The notes under the pieces: model-generated
What the model was told of the DNA's origin: nothing
What the model saw: only the letters and a program-made list of their open reading frames with translations
Database searches by the model: none
Source of the DNA: Siphonodentalium dalli
Taxonomy: Eukaryota; Mollusca; Scaphopoda; Gadilida; Siphonodentaliidae
NCBI GenBank assembly: GCA_032622095.1
Contig: CP136064.1
Coordinates: 257,407,863-257,471,862, forward strand
Direction: 5' to 3'
DNA length: 64,000 nt
Part shown: piece by piece, positions 25,150-37,594 of the stretch
How positions within the stretch are numbered: the first letter of the stretch is position 1
Layout of the letters: each line of letters starts with the position of its first letter
Program-made: the position numbers and the translations under genes

Positions 25150-26037
25150 TATTAATTTATAAGAAAATATATTAGTATTAAATATATAGGCATATAACTG
25201 TGTGTATTTAAACTTTATATCCAAACTGATTGAAATGCGTGACTATATATATATACCCCTTTCCGCTATACGGGGAACAGGAAAATGCACCTATTCTTCC
25301 CACCAAATCCAAAAGGGCTAATTAAAGAGCAAGGTAATGCCGTAGCAGGTACATTTGGATATTCTATTCACGCCCCCCCCCCCCAAATCTTGACCGCTAT
25401 ACTTCAAATTCAAACATCGAGAATTTTTTTTTTGACGAGTACATCTGATAGCTAGTGTTCACGCGCATCTAGAGCGCAATTTTCTAATTTTCAGATGGAA
25501 CGGAACGGTTTACTCGTGACAACGCTATATATCATAAATATGTATACTTCTGTAGTCTATCACTAGCCGATTTTTAGCTCCAAATCCAAACGGGCCGATG
25601 TAGGAGCGAGTTTAATGCGGTGGTACATAAGCCGGTATACTGTAGGTATGACTCTAAAATTTGACCTCTCTAATATAAACGCAACCTGCTCAAGGGAGTG
25701 TTTGTGTCGGGTGGGTTCAGATTTGGAAAATTCCACCGAAGATCAAATGGGCAAAATTACTCCGAAAATCATATATTGAGATAAAAACTTTTCGATGAGT
25801 GGATGTGATAAGTAGTATATAAACGCAAGATTAGTACACTTTTTAATGATTTATATTGAACGGTTTAACCCTGGTAGCGTATAACGTTGTGACGGGTGAT
25901 ATATATTACTCAAATTCAAACCCTCTCTTCATGACGCAAATTCAAACGGACTTAGCAAGAAGCAAGGCAAATGCATGAATATGCTCACCGATATACTATA
26001 TAGGTATGTCCGCTCTACTGTAAAAGTAACATATTGT

Positions 26038-26297
26038 CACGATTTGACCTGTCCAAACCACTCCCCGGACAAAAGTTTTCCTAGGTATAAAATTTCGTCG
26101 AAATCCGATCGTTTTACTCGATTTGACCTTGAACTTACCATTTCGAATGTCAATGTCAGGTCGGGGTCACGACTTGACCCGCCCAAAAGACTCCCCGGAC
26201 AAAAGTACCCGTAGGTATCAAATTTCGTGGAAATCCGCATGTTTTACCCGATTTGACCTTCGATTGACCATTTTGAAGACCAAGGTCAGGTCGGGAT
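26038..26297 (+). repeat. 130-bp tandem duplication near the 3' end of A'
   Basis: Two diverged direct copies begin at 26038 and 26168. They share 'ctccccggacaaaagt', 'aaatttcgt.gaaatccg' and a closing TCAGGTCGGG. TGACCT/AGGTCA half-site-like words recur in both. Confidence 0.8.
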
Positions 26298-26316
26298 GGG
26301 ATGGGATGGGATGGAA
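26292..26316 (+). repeat. GGGAT pentamer microsatellite
   Basis: About four to five GGGAT repeats lie just upstream of the 3' terminus. The sister tail has the same repeat at about 53531-53553. Confidence 0.8.
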
Positions 26317-26320
26317 TACC

Positions 26321-26359
26321 ATGGAAGTATATCTGATTCCATGGAATCTGACCTCTAGT
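26321..26359 (+). other. 3' terminus of element A' (palindrome + CTAG|T)
   Basis: ATGGAAGTAT at 26321-26330 is followed by the perfect palindrome GATTCCATGGAATC (26335-26348), TGACCT and CTAGT (26355-26359). Next come ATT repeats and the family A core at 26374. Confidence 0.78.
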
Positions 26360-28087
26360 TATTATTATTATTATACTGGACACTTTTGCAACCCTTATTA
26401 CTCGAAAAGTACCAGGAGTAGCACACTAAAACTTGGTACGTATCTTGGGATCAAAGAGTTGTATGCCATCGTCGCATAACGAATATTGTCCGCGTTTTCC
26501 CCGAGGAGTTATCTCCCTTTATTTGAAAAAATGTCATTTTATTATCTCGGAAATTATAAGAAGCAGAGCATCGAAAATTAGACCGTATGCACATCTCGAT
26601 ATGCACTACTGCCCACGGGCATAAAAACTTGGGTCCGCCCTTTCCCTGAAGAGTTACCGCCCATAGTTGGCAAACCTCTATTTTATTGTACTCTGTTGTC
26701 CTCCCGTATCATTCCAGATAACTGTATTTGGTTTTTGTAGTCGTGTTGACCGTTGTCAGCTTAGTCCGAGGAAGAAAATTTGACAGGGTTGGACATATAT
26801 TTTTACACTGGGGTGGGGGCAATATTTTCGCAATTTCTTTTTATTATTGACATTCATCTATTTAAGTATGTAGATTCCCTGAACGAAAACAAACCCATAC
26901 CGGAAAGGATTTTTGTAATCCGAGAAGAAATGCAAGAGTTACGGGCCCTCAAAGTTTGCAAGTGTCGGTCCCATGTGCTTGTGACCCTATCTCCTCCGAA
27001 GATGTCGAACTTTGGATGTCGTCTGATATCCCAGTGCGTGCGGTCTGAAGAGAGCACGCGATGGGCCAAATTTTGCCAGTGTCGGTTCAGTGTTGTGGGT
27101 CAGGGGAGGGGTGGTCCGGGGTACCAATTTTGTATTCTTCTCCGAATCGGATGAAACTTGGAATATAACATCCATACCGCCAACCGATCTAGAAACTGAA
27201 AGAATTTCGAAAATCCATTGAAAAATGTCAGAGTTGTGGGCCTTCAAACAATGCAAATTTGGCCCCATATGCTTGTGATCACATCTCCTCCGAAGATGTC
27301 AAACTTTGGATGTCAACTGATACGCCAATGCGTGCGGTCTGAAGAGAGCACGCGATGAGCCAAATTTTGCCAGTGTCGGTTCAGTGTTGTGGGTCAGGGG
27401 AGGGGTGGTCCGGGGTACCAAAATTTATTTCGTCTCCGAATCATATGAAACTTGATATATAACATATACCATACACGTTGATCATAAAACTGAAAACAGA
27501 TTGTAAATCCGTTAAAAAATGGCGGAGATTTGGGCCCTCAAACTTTGAATGTGGGCCCGTATTCTTTCCAATAAACAAAATGTTATTCGTCTCTGAATCA
27601 GACAAAATTTATAACAAATAATCAATGTAAGTAGCTGATCACAATACTCAAAACAATTTTTAAATCCATTGGAAAATAACGGAGTTACGGGCTCTCAAAA
27701 TTCGCATTTTTGGGCCGGGTTTGACTATTTCCCAATCCCGTCACCCAATTTCGAGGCAGGGGTGGGGTCACTCCCAAACACTTGAGATCAACCCACACAT
27801 GTTAAGGGAAAGATATAATCATCCTAATTCATATTTTCCGTCCCTTAACTGCGATTTATTGAGCTCATGATTTGCCCTATTATTATACTTCCATGGTGTA
27901 ACCAAGGAAGTATATTGTTTTTCTACTGCGGCCGTTTTCTGTTTAATTGGAAATACTCAGAAACTAATGGGAGGAGGACCGCGAAATCTCTAGCGAATGT
28001 AGGCATCTAAGGTCTACTAAAAATAATGCTATCCGGATGTTGGTCCAATATATTTTGACAGAGTTATGGCCCTTTTTCGATTATTTT

Positions 28088-28122
<35 letters not shown>

Positions 28123-29836
28123 CTGGACACTTTTGCAACCCTTATTACTCGAAAAGTACCAGGAGTAGCACACTAAAACTTGGTACGTATCTTGGGATCA
28201 AAGAGTTGTATGCCATCGTCGCATAACGAATATTGTCCGCGTTTTCCCCGAGGAGTTATCTCCCTTTATTTGAAAAAATGTCATTTTATTATCTCGGAAA
28301 TTATAAGAAGCAGAGCATCGAAAATTAGACCGTATGCACATCTCGATATGCACTACTGCCCACGGGCATAAAAACTTGGGTCCGCCCTTTCCCTGAAGAG
28401 TTACCGCCCATAGTTGGCAAACCTCTATTTTATTGTACTCTGTTGTCCTCCCGTATCATTCCAGATAACTGTATTTGGTTTTTGTAGTCGTGTTGACCGT
28501 TGTCAGCTTAGTCCGAGGAAGAAAATTTGACAGGGTTGGACATATATTTTTACACTGGGGTGGGGGGCAATATTTTCGCAATTTCTTTTTATTATTGACA
28601 TTCATCTATTTAAGTATGTAGATTCCCTGAACGAAAACAAACCCATACCGGAAAGGATTTTTGTAATCCGAGAAGAAATGCAAGAGTTACGGGCCCTCAA
28701 AGTTTGCAAGTGTCGGGTCCCATGTGCTTGTGACCCTATCTCCTCCGAAGATGTCGAACTTTGGATGTCGTCTGATATCCCAGTGCGTGCGGTCTGAAGA
28801 GAGCACGCGATGGGCCAAATTTTGCCAGTGTCGGTTCAGTGTTGTGGGTCAGGGGAGGGGTGGTCCGGGGTACCAATTTTGTATTCTTCTCCGAATCGGA
28901 TGAAACTTGGAATATAACATCCATACCGCCAACCGATCTAGAAACTGAAAGAATTTCGAAAATCCATTGAAAAATGTCAGAGTTGTGGGCCTTCAAACAA
29001 TGCAAATTTGGCCCCATATGCTTGTGATCACATCTCCTCCGAAGATGTCAAACTTTGGATGTCAACTGATACGCCAATGCGTGCGGTCTGAAGAGAGCAC
29101 GCGATGAGCCAAATTTTGCCAGTGTCGGTTCAGTGTTGTGGGTCAGGGGAGGGGTGGTCCGGGGTACCAAAATTTATTTCGTCTCCGAATCATATGAAAC
29201 TTGATATATAACATATACCATACACGTTGATCATAAAACTGAAAACAGATTGTAAATCCGTTAAAAAATGGCGGAGATTTGGGCCCTCAAACTTTGAATG
29301 TGGGCCCGTATTCTTTCCAATAAACAAAATGTTATTCGTCTCTGAATCAGACAAAATTTATAACAAATAATCAATGTAAGTAGCTGATCACAATACTCAA
29401 AACAATTTTTAAATCCATTGGAAAATAACGGAGTTACGGGCTCTCAAAATTCGCATTTTTGGGCCGGGTTTGACTATTTCCCAATCCCGTCACCCAATTT
29501 CGAGGCAGGGGTGGGGTCACTCCCAAACACTTGAGATCAACCCACACATGTTAAGGGAAAGATATAATCATCCTAATTCATATTTTCCGTCCCTTAACTG
29601 CGATTTATTGAGCTCATGATTTGCCCTATTATTATACTTCCATGGTGTAACCAAGGAAGTATATTGTTTTTCTACTGCGGCCGTTTTCTGTTTAATTGGA
29701 AATACTCAGAAACTAATGGGAGGAGGACCGCGAAATCTCTAGCGAATGTAGGCATCTAAGGTCTACTAAAAATAATGCTATCCGGATGTTGGTCCAATAT
29801 ATTTTGACAGAGTTATGGCCCTTTTTCGATTATTTT

Positions 29837-29871
<35 letters not shown>

Positions 29872-31806
29872 CTGGACACTTTTGCAACCCTTATTACTCG
29901 AAAAGTACCAGGAGTAGCACACTAAAACTTGGTACGTATCTTGGGATCAAAGAGTTGTATGCCATCGTCGCATAACGAATATTGTCCGCGTTTTCCCCGA
30001 GGAGTTATCTCCCTTTATTTGAAAAAATGTCATTTTATTATCTCGGAAATTATAAGAAGCAGAGCATCGAAAATTAGACCGTATGCACATCTCGATATGC
30101 ACTACTGCCCACGGGCATAAAAACTTGGGTCCGCCCTTTCCCTGAAGAGTTACCGCCCATAGTTGGCAAACCTCTATTTTATTGTACTCTGTTGTCCTCC
30201 CGTATCATTCCAGATAACTGTATTTGGTTTTTGTAGTCGTGTTGACCGTTGTCAGCTTAGTCCGAGGAAGAAAATTTGACAGGGTTGGACATATATTTTT
30301 ACACTGGGGTGGGGGCAATATTTTCGCAATTTCTTTTTATTATTGACATTCATCTATTTAAGTATGTAGATTCCCTGAACGAAAACAAACCCATACCGGA
30401 AAGGATTTTTGTAATCCGAGAAGAAATGCAAGAGTTACGGGCCCTCAAAGTTTGCAAGTGTCGGTCCCATGTGCTTGTGACCCTATCTCCTCCGAAGATG
30501 TCGAACTTTGGATGTCGTCTGATATCCCAGTGCGTGCGGTCTGAAGAGAGCACGCGATGGGCCAAATTTTGCCAGTGTCGGTTCAGTGTTGTGGGTCAGG
30601 GGAGGGGTGGTCCGGGGTACCAATTTTGTATTCTTCTCCGAATCGGATGAAACTTGGAATATAACATCCATACCGCCAACCGATCTAGAAACTGAAAGAA
30701 TTTCGAAAATCCATTGAAAAATGTCAGAGTTGTGGGCCTTCAAACAATGCAAATTTGGCCCCATATGCTTGTGATCACATCTCCTCCGAAGATGTCAAAC
30801 TTTGGATGTCAACTGATACGCCAATGCGTGCGGTCTGAAGAGAGCACGCGATGAGCCAAATTTTGCCAGTGTCGGTTCAGTGTTGTGGGTCAGGGGAGGG
30901 GTGGTCCGGGGTACCAAAATTTATTTCGTCTCCGAATCATATGAAACTTGATATATAACATATACCATACACGTTGATCATAAAACTGAAAACAGATTGT
31001 AAATCCGTTAAAAAATGGCGGAGATTTGGGCCCTCAAACTTTGAATGTGGGCCCGTATTCTTTCCAATAAACAAAATGTTATTCGTCTCTGAATCAGACA
31101 AAATTTATAACAAATAATCAATGTAAGTAGCTGATCACAATACTCAAAACAATTTTTAAATCCATTGGAAAATAACGGAGTTACGGGCTCTCAAAATTCG
31201 CATTTTTGGGCCGGGTTTGACTATTTCCCAATCCCGTCACCCAATTTCGAGGCAGGGGTGGGGTCACTACCAAACACTTGAGATCAACCCACACATGTTA
31301 AGGGAAAGATATAATCATCCTAATTCATATTTTCCGTCCCTTAACTGCGATTTATTGAGCTCATGATTTGCCCTATTATTATACTTCCATGGTGTAACCA
31401 AGGAAGTATATTGTTTTTCTACTGCGGCCGTTTTCTGTTTAATTGGAAATACTCAGAAACTAATGGGAGGAGGACCGCGAAATCTCTAGCGAATGTAGGC
31501 ATCTAAGGTCTACTAAAAATAATGCTATCCGGATGTTGGTCCAATATATTTTGACAGAGTTATGGCCCTTTTTCGATTATTTTTCATTATTATTATTATA
31601 CTTCCATGGTGTAACCAAGGAAGTATATTGTTTTTCTACTGCGGCCGTTTTCTGTTTAATTGGAAATACTCAGAAACTAATGGGAGGAGGACCGCGAAAT
31701 CTCTAGCGAATGTAGGCATCTAAGGTCTACTAAAAATAATGCTATCCGGATGTTGGTCCAATATATTTTGACAGAGTTATGGCCCTTTTTCGATTATTTT
31801 TCATTA
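26359..31806 (+). repeat. Family A tandem array, segment 2
   Basis: The core of the interrupted unit resumes at 26374. Complete units follow from ACTTCC at 27887 (1,749 bp) and 29636 (1,747 bp). A unit then begins at 31383 with a duplicated H segment (31383 and 31600) and is interrupted by element D. The unit at 27887 carries two extra G residues (a six-G run near 28562 and a GGG near 28715) relative to its neighbours. The core ending at 31382 carries the 'cactaccaaac' variant linked to a following double H. Confidence 0.92.
31383..31806 (+). repeat. Duplicated H lead segment (217-bp stub plus H)
   Basis: Two H copies stand in tandem 217 bp apart, without a core between them. The same arrangement occurs at 35395/35612 and 42600/42817. 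Confidence 0.88.
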
Positions 31807-33854
31807 TTATACTTCCATGTGTAACATGGAAGTATATTGTAATTCTTCTGGCTTTTATTATTTTTCTTCTTATTATTATTCCAATAACATGCTTATATCT
31901 CAGGAACGGCTGGACCGATTCACATGCTGATTTCGGTTTCAGTATATAACTTTGGAAGTTCTCTGAAAATAGCCTATTGAGAATTTCGTCCGACCTTGAC
32001 CTTCGGAGTTATCGCCATTTTGTTGATTTTTGGGGGGTTTTCGCGACACAAAAGTCACTTGCGAAATCGAGGTTTGAATTCTTATATCGTCGAAACGGCT
32101 TGATCGATTGATTATAAATTTGGTACCTGCATAGCCATTGAGTATACGAAGTCGAGGCACAAATATGGAATTTCGTGTGACCTTGAACTTTGGAAACAAC
32201 GCTCTCTATCTGTTTTATTGTTGTGAGCGTATCTCCTCCGAAACGGCTTGAGATATCGATTTCGGACTTTTTTCGTTATTTGCGCATGAATGTGTGTTAT
32301 GAACCGCCGAAAAATTATAGGGTTCGCACTTCCGGTTTAAAAGTTCGCTACTGGTCGAAGGATAAAAAACGCTCTTTATAGGGAATCTAGAACGGCTTGA
32401 GATATTGAGTTGGGACTTTTTGCATTATGTGCAGCAAACTCTGCGCTATCGAACTATATATATAGTTAACGGATATCACCTCCGGCTCGGGAGAGCGGGC
32501 GTGTGGGTATGTATATCAAAAGTATTTTAGCGAAGATTTTGATGACGTTTGGTAGACGTCATCAGTAGATGCCACTGATTGCTATGCAACTCGAATTTTA
32601 AAAATCGGACATAAACTTCGATAGTTATGGCTGTTTAAAAACCTGGTTTATTTCCGACCTTGACCTTCAGAGTTATCGACATTTTGTTGATTTTTGGAGG
32701 GGTCTTCGCGCAACTAAAATGACTTGCAAAATCGAGGTTTGATTTCTTATATCGCCGAAACGGCTTGGCCGATTGATTTGAAATTCGGAACCTTCTTAAG
32801 CCATTGCGCATTGGCAGTCGATGAACTAATAGGGAATTTCGTGTGACCTTGACCTTTGGAAACAACGCTCTTTATCTGTTTTATTGTTTTTCCAGTATCT
32901 CCTCCGAAACGGCTTGAGATATCGAGTTGGGCCTTTTGCATGATGTGCATCAAACTCTGCACTCTCTAATGATATATATAGTTTGATGGATTTCACTTCC
33001 GGTTTGGGAGAACGGGCGTGTGGGTATGTATCTCAAAAACTATTTTGGCGCAGATTTCAATGAAATTTGGTGGACATCATTTCTAGGTGCCGCTGATCAC
33101 TATGCCACTTGCATTTTTAAAACCGGACTTAAACTTCTAGAGTTATGGCTGCTTGAAAACCAGATGTTTATGTTTTTTTTGCGCCCCTAAAATGCCATGC
33201 AAAATTGCAAAATAGATGTTTGATTTATCTTGTCGTAGAAACGGCTCACCCAATTCATTTGAAATTTCACATCTGCATAGTCATTGCGTATACACATTAG
33301 ATGCACAAATAGGGAATTTCGTGTGACCTTGACCTTTGGAAACAACGCTCTTTATCTGTTTTATGGTTGTTCCAGTATCTCCTCCGAAACGGCTTAAGAT
33401 ATCGAGTTCGGACTTTTTTCATTATTTGCTCATTTATGTGTGTTATGGACCACCGAATTTATAGGGTTCGCTCTTCCGGTTTAAAAGTTTGCTGCTGGTG
33501 GAAGGATAAAACAACGCTCTTTATATGAAATCCAGAAGGGCTTGAGATATCGAGTTGGGACCTTTTGCATGATGTGCAGCAAACTCTGCGCTCTCTAATG
33601 ATATATATAGTTAATGAATTCACTTCCGGTTTGGGAGAACGGGCGTGTGGGTATGTATCTCAAATTGTTTTTGGGGCAGATTTTGATGGAATTTGGTGGA
33701 TAGAATCTGTGGTTGCCGAGTATTACTATCAGCTACAGTATCACCATACTGATATGTGTCTCCTGAAAACTGACGCTTTATCAGGTGACACAATTTCCGT
33801 CATTGGCGAACATGGAAGTATCGAAATTGCTGTGCAATTACAGTTTCATTCTAG
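31807..33854 (+). mobile_element. Element D: complete 2,048-bp Helitron-like element nested in the A array
   Basis: The 5' end TTAT-ACTTCC has a perfect hairpin at 31811-31833 (ACTTCCATGT / ACATGGAAGT, loop GTA) and GTATATTGT. The 3' end has ATGGAAGTAT (33812-33821), hairpin AATTGC-TGT-GCAATT (33825-33839), an 11-nt spacer and CTAG (33851-33854), then T. The interior is three degenerate direct repeats (starting about 32070, 32733 and 33213) containing 'cgaaacggcttgagatatcgag', TGACCTTGACCTTTGG and 'gggcgtgtgggtatgta'. The middle repeat lacks one module. Host unit spacing around it is 4,012 = 1,964 + 2,048. There is no coding capacity. It is the best single copy for defining the family ends. 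Confidence 0.78.
31811..31833 (+). other. 5' hairpin of element D
   Basis: A perfect ten-base stem with GTA loop. The outer stem ACTTCC/GGAAGT is shared with the other families, while the inner pairs differ. Confidence 0.75.
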
Positions 33855-33855
33855 T
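33812..33855 (+). other. 3' terminus of element D (hairpin + CTAG|T)
   Basis: ATGGAAGTAT, a 6-bp stem with TGT loop, 11 nt and CTAGT, then an ATT tract and the A core at 33882. Confidence 0.75.
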
Positions 33856-35394
33856 TATTATTATTATTATTATTATTATTATACTGGACACTTTTGCAAC
33901 CCTTATTACTCGAAAAGTACCAGGAGTAGCACACTAAAACTTGGTACGTATCTTGGGATCAAAGAGTTGTATGCCATCGTCGCATAACGAATATTGTCCG
34001 CGTTTTCCCCGAGGAGTTATCTCCCTTTATTTGAAAAAATGTCATTTTATTATCTCGGAAATTATAAGAAGCAGAGCATCGAAAATTAGACCGTATGCAC
34101 ATCTCGATATGCACTACTGCCCACGGGCATAAAAACTTGGGTCCGCCCTTTCCCTGAAGAGTTACCGCCCATAGTTGGCAAACCTCTATTTTATTGTACT
34201 CTGTTGTCCTCCCGTATCATTCCAGATAACTGTATTTGGTTTTTGTAGTCGTGTTGACCGTTGTCAGCTTAGTCCGAGGAAGAAAATTTGACAGGGTTGG
34301 ACATATATTTTTACACTGGGGTGGGGGCAATATTTTCGCAATTTCTTTTTATTATTGACATTCATCTATTTAAGTATGTAGATTCCCTGAACGAAAACAA
34401 ACCCATACCGGAAAGGATTTTTGTAATCCGAGAAGAAATGCAAGAGTTACGGGCCCTCAAAGTTTGCAAGTGTCGGTCCCATGTGCTTGTGACCCTATCT
34501 CCTCCGAAGATGTCGAACTTTGGATGTCGTCTGATATCCCAGTGCGTGCGGTCTGAAGAGAGCACGCGATGGGCCAAATTTTGCCAGTGTCGGTTCAGTG
34601 TTGTGGGTCAGGGGAGGGGTGGTCCGGGGTACCAATTTTGTATTCTTCTCCGAATCGGATGAAACTTGGAATATAACATCCATACCGCCAACCGATCTAG
34701 AAACTGAAAGAATTTCGAAAATCCATTGAAAAATGTCAGAGTTGTGGGCCTTCAAACAATGCAAATTTGGCCCCATATGCTTGTGATCACATCTCCTCCG
34801 AAGATGTCAAACTTTGGATGTCAACTGATACGCCAATGCGTGCGGTCTGAAGAGAGCACGCGATGAGCCAAATTTTGCCAGTGTCGGTTCAGTGTTGTGG
34901 GTCAGGGGAGGGGTGGTCCGGGGTACCAAAATTTATTTCGTCTCCGAATCATATGAAACTTGATATATAACATATACCATACACGTTGATCATAAAACTG
35001 AAAACAGATTGTAAATCCGTTAAAAAATGGCGGAGATTTGGGCCCTCAAACTTTGAATGTGGGCCCGTATTCTTTCCAATAAACAAAATGTTATTCGTCT
35101 CTGAATCAGACAAAATTTATAACAAATAATCAATGTAAGTAGCTGATCACAATACTCAAAACAATTTTTAAATCCATTGGAAAATAACGGAGTTACGGGC
35201 TCTCAAAATTCGCATTTTTGGGCCGGGTTTGACTATTTCCCAATCCCGTCACCCAATTTCGAGGCAGGGGTGGGGTCACTACCAAACACTTGAGATCAAC
35301 CCACACATGTTAAGGGAAAGATATAATCATCCTAATTCATATTTTCCGTCCCTTAACTGCGATTTATTGAGCTCATGATTTGCCCTATTATTAT

Positions 35395-35812
35395 ACTTCC
35401 ATGGTGTAACCAAGGAAGTATATTGTTTTTCTACTGCGGCCGTTTTCTGTTTAATTGGAAATACTCAGAAACTAATGGGAGGAGGACCGCGAAATCTCTA
35501 GCGAATGTAGGCATCTAAGGTCTACTAAAAATAATGCTATCCGGATGTTGGTCCAATATATTTTGACAGAGTTATGGCCCTTTTTCGATTATTTTTCATT
35601 ATTATTATTATACTTCCATGGTGTAACCAAGGAAGTATATTGTTTTTCTACTGCGGCCGTTTTCTGTTTAATTGGAAATACTCAGAAACTAATGGGAGGA
35701 GGACCGCGAAATCTCTAGCGAATGTAGGCATCTAAGGTCTACTAAAAATAATGCTATCCGGATGTTGGTCCAATATATTTTGACAGAGTTATGGCCCTTT
35801 TTCGATTATTTT

Positions 35813-35828
<16 letters not shown>
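35395..35828 (+). repeat. Duplicated H lead segment
   Basis: H copies at 35395 and 35612. The preceding core carries the linked 'cactaccaaac' variant. Confidence 0.88.
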
Positions 35829-35847
<19 letters not shown>

Positions 35848-37559
35848 CTGGACACTTTTGCAACCCTTATTACTCGAAAAGTACCAGGAGTAGCACACTA
35901 AAACTTGGTACGTATCTTGGGATCAAAGAGTTGTATGCCATCGTCGCATAACGAATATTGTCCGCGTTTTCCCCGAGGAGTTATCTCCCTTTATTTGAAA
36001 AAATGTCATTTTATTATCTCGGAAATTATAAGAAGCAGAGCATCGAAAATTAGACCGTATGCACATCTCGATATGCACTACTGCCCACGGGCATAAAAAC
36101 TTGGGTCCGCCCTTTCCCTGAAGAGTTACCGCCCATAGTTGGCAAACCTCTATTTTATTGTACTCTGTTGTCCTCCCGTATCATTCCAGATAACTGTATT
36201 TGGTTTTTGTAGTCGTGTTGACCGTTGTCAGCTTAGTCCGAGGAAGAAAATTTGACAGGGTTGGACATATATTTTTACACTGGGGTGGGGGCAATATTTT
36301 CGCAATTTCTTTTTATTATTGACATTCATCTATTTAAGTATGTAGATTCCCTGAACGAAAACAAACCCATACCGGAAAGGATTTTTGTAATCCGAGAAGA
36401 AATGCAAGAGTTACGGGCCCTCAAAGTTTGCAAGTGTCGGTCCCATGTGCTTGTGACCCTATCTCCTCCGAAGATGTCGAACTTTGGATGTCGTCTGATA
36501 TCCCAGTGCGTGCGGTCTGAAGAGAGCACGCGATGGGCCAAATTTTGCCAGTGTCGGTTCAGTGTTGTGGGTCAGGGGAGGGGTGGTCCGGGGTACCAAT
36601 TTTGTATTCTTCTCCGAATCGGATGAAACTTGGAATATAACATCCATACCGCCAACCGATCTAGAAACTGAAAGAATTTCGAAAATCCATTGAAAAATGT
36701 CAGAGTTGTGGGCCTTCAAACAATGCAAATTTGGCCCCATATGCTTGTGATCACATCTCCTCCGAAGATGTCAAACTTTGGATGTCAACTGATACGCCAA
36801 TGCGTGCGGTCTGAAGAGAGCACGCGATGAGCCAAATTTTGCCAGTGTCGGTTCAGTGTTGTGGGTCAGGGGAGGGGTGGTCCGGGGTACCAAAATTTAT
36901 TTCGTCTCCGAATCATATGAAACTTGATATATAACATATACCATACACGTTGATCATAAAACTGAAAACAGATTGTAAATCCGTTAAAAAATGGCGGAGA
37001 TTTGGGCCCTCAAACTTTGAATGTGGGCCCGTATTCTTTCCAATAAACAAAATGTTATTCGTCTCTGAATCAGACAAAATTTATAACAAATAATCAATGT
37101 AAGTAGCTGATCACAATACTCAAAACAATTTTTAAATCCATTGGAAAATAACGGAGTTACGGGCTCTCAAAATTCGCATTTTTGGGCCGGGTTTGACTAT
37201 TTCCCAATCCCGTCACCCAATTTCGAGGCAGGGGTGGGGTCACTCCCAAACACTTGAGATCAACCCACACATGTTAAGGGAAAGATATAATCATCCTAAT
37301 TCATATTTTCCGTCCCTTAACTGCGATTTATTGAGCTCATGATTTGCCCTATTATTATACTTCCATGGTGTAACCAAGGAAGTATATTGTTTTTCTACTG
37401 CGGCCGTTTTCTGTTTAATTGGAAATACTCAGAAACTAATGGGAGGAGGACCGCGAAATCTCTAGCGAATGTAGGCATCTAAGGTCTACTAAAAATAATG
37501 CTATCCGGATGTTGGTCCAATATATTTTGACAGAGTTATGGCCCTTTTTCGATTATTTT

Positions 37560-37594
<35 letters not shown>

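Larger units (their letters stand above)
24692..25234 (+). repeat. 271-bp tandem duplication in the A' tail
   Basis: Two direct copies begin 'atcgaatataaaaagcatc' at 24692 and 24963. Each holds one minus-strand tRNA-like segment. The sister tail has the same duplication at 51961-52483. Confidence 0.85.
23712..26320 (+). other. Tail of element A'
   Basis: The first roughly 85 bp still match the core module, and the rest is unique to tails. It is colinear with 50643-53558 of element A apart from one large difference near 24672, where this copy lacks about 350 bp. It contains a 271-bp tandem duplication with tRNA-like segments, a 12-C run (25373-25384), a 130-bp tandem duplication and a GGGAT pentamer repeat near the 3' end. 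A reading frame of 141 codons at 23827-24252 is only partly kept in the sister tail and shows no known domain, so it is not called as a gene. Confidence 0.75.
1737..26358 (+). mobile_element. Element A': Helitron-like element nested in a family A unit, itself carrying element B
   Basis: The 5' end is TTAT-ACTTCC followed by the H' lead segment. The 3' end is ATGGAAGTAT, the palindrome GATTCCATGGAATC at 26335-26348, a 6-nt spacer and CTAG at 26355-26358, followed by T of the host ATT tract. The span is 24,622 bp, of which 19,409 bp is nested element B, leaving about 5.2 kb. It holds one complete A' unit, one truncated unit and a tail. Removing it joins H at 1518 to the core at 26374 with an exact 1,747-bp spacing. 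Hairpin plus CTRR and an A^T target are known Helitron hallmarks. The canonical 5' TC is absent (TT here), and no Rep/helicase gene is visible, so it would depend on proteins supplied elsewhere. The exact 5' base is ambiguous within the ATT tract. Confidence 0.72.

Noticed and set aside
31383-31806. Double H as the mark of another nested insertion
   Set aside because: No CTAG end follows and identical double H occurs at two uninterrupted places. Slippage between ATT tracts explains it better.
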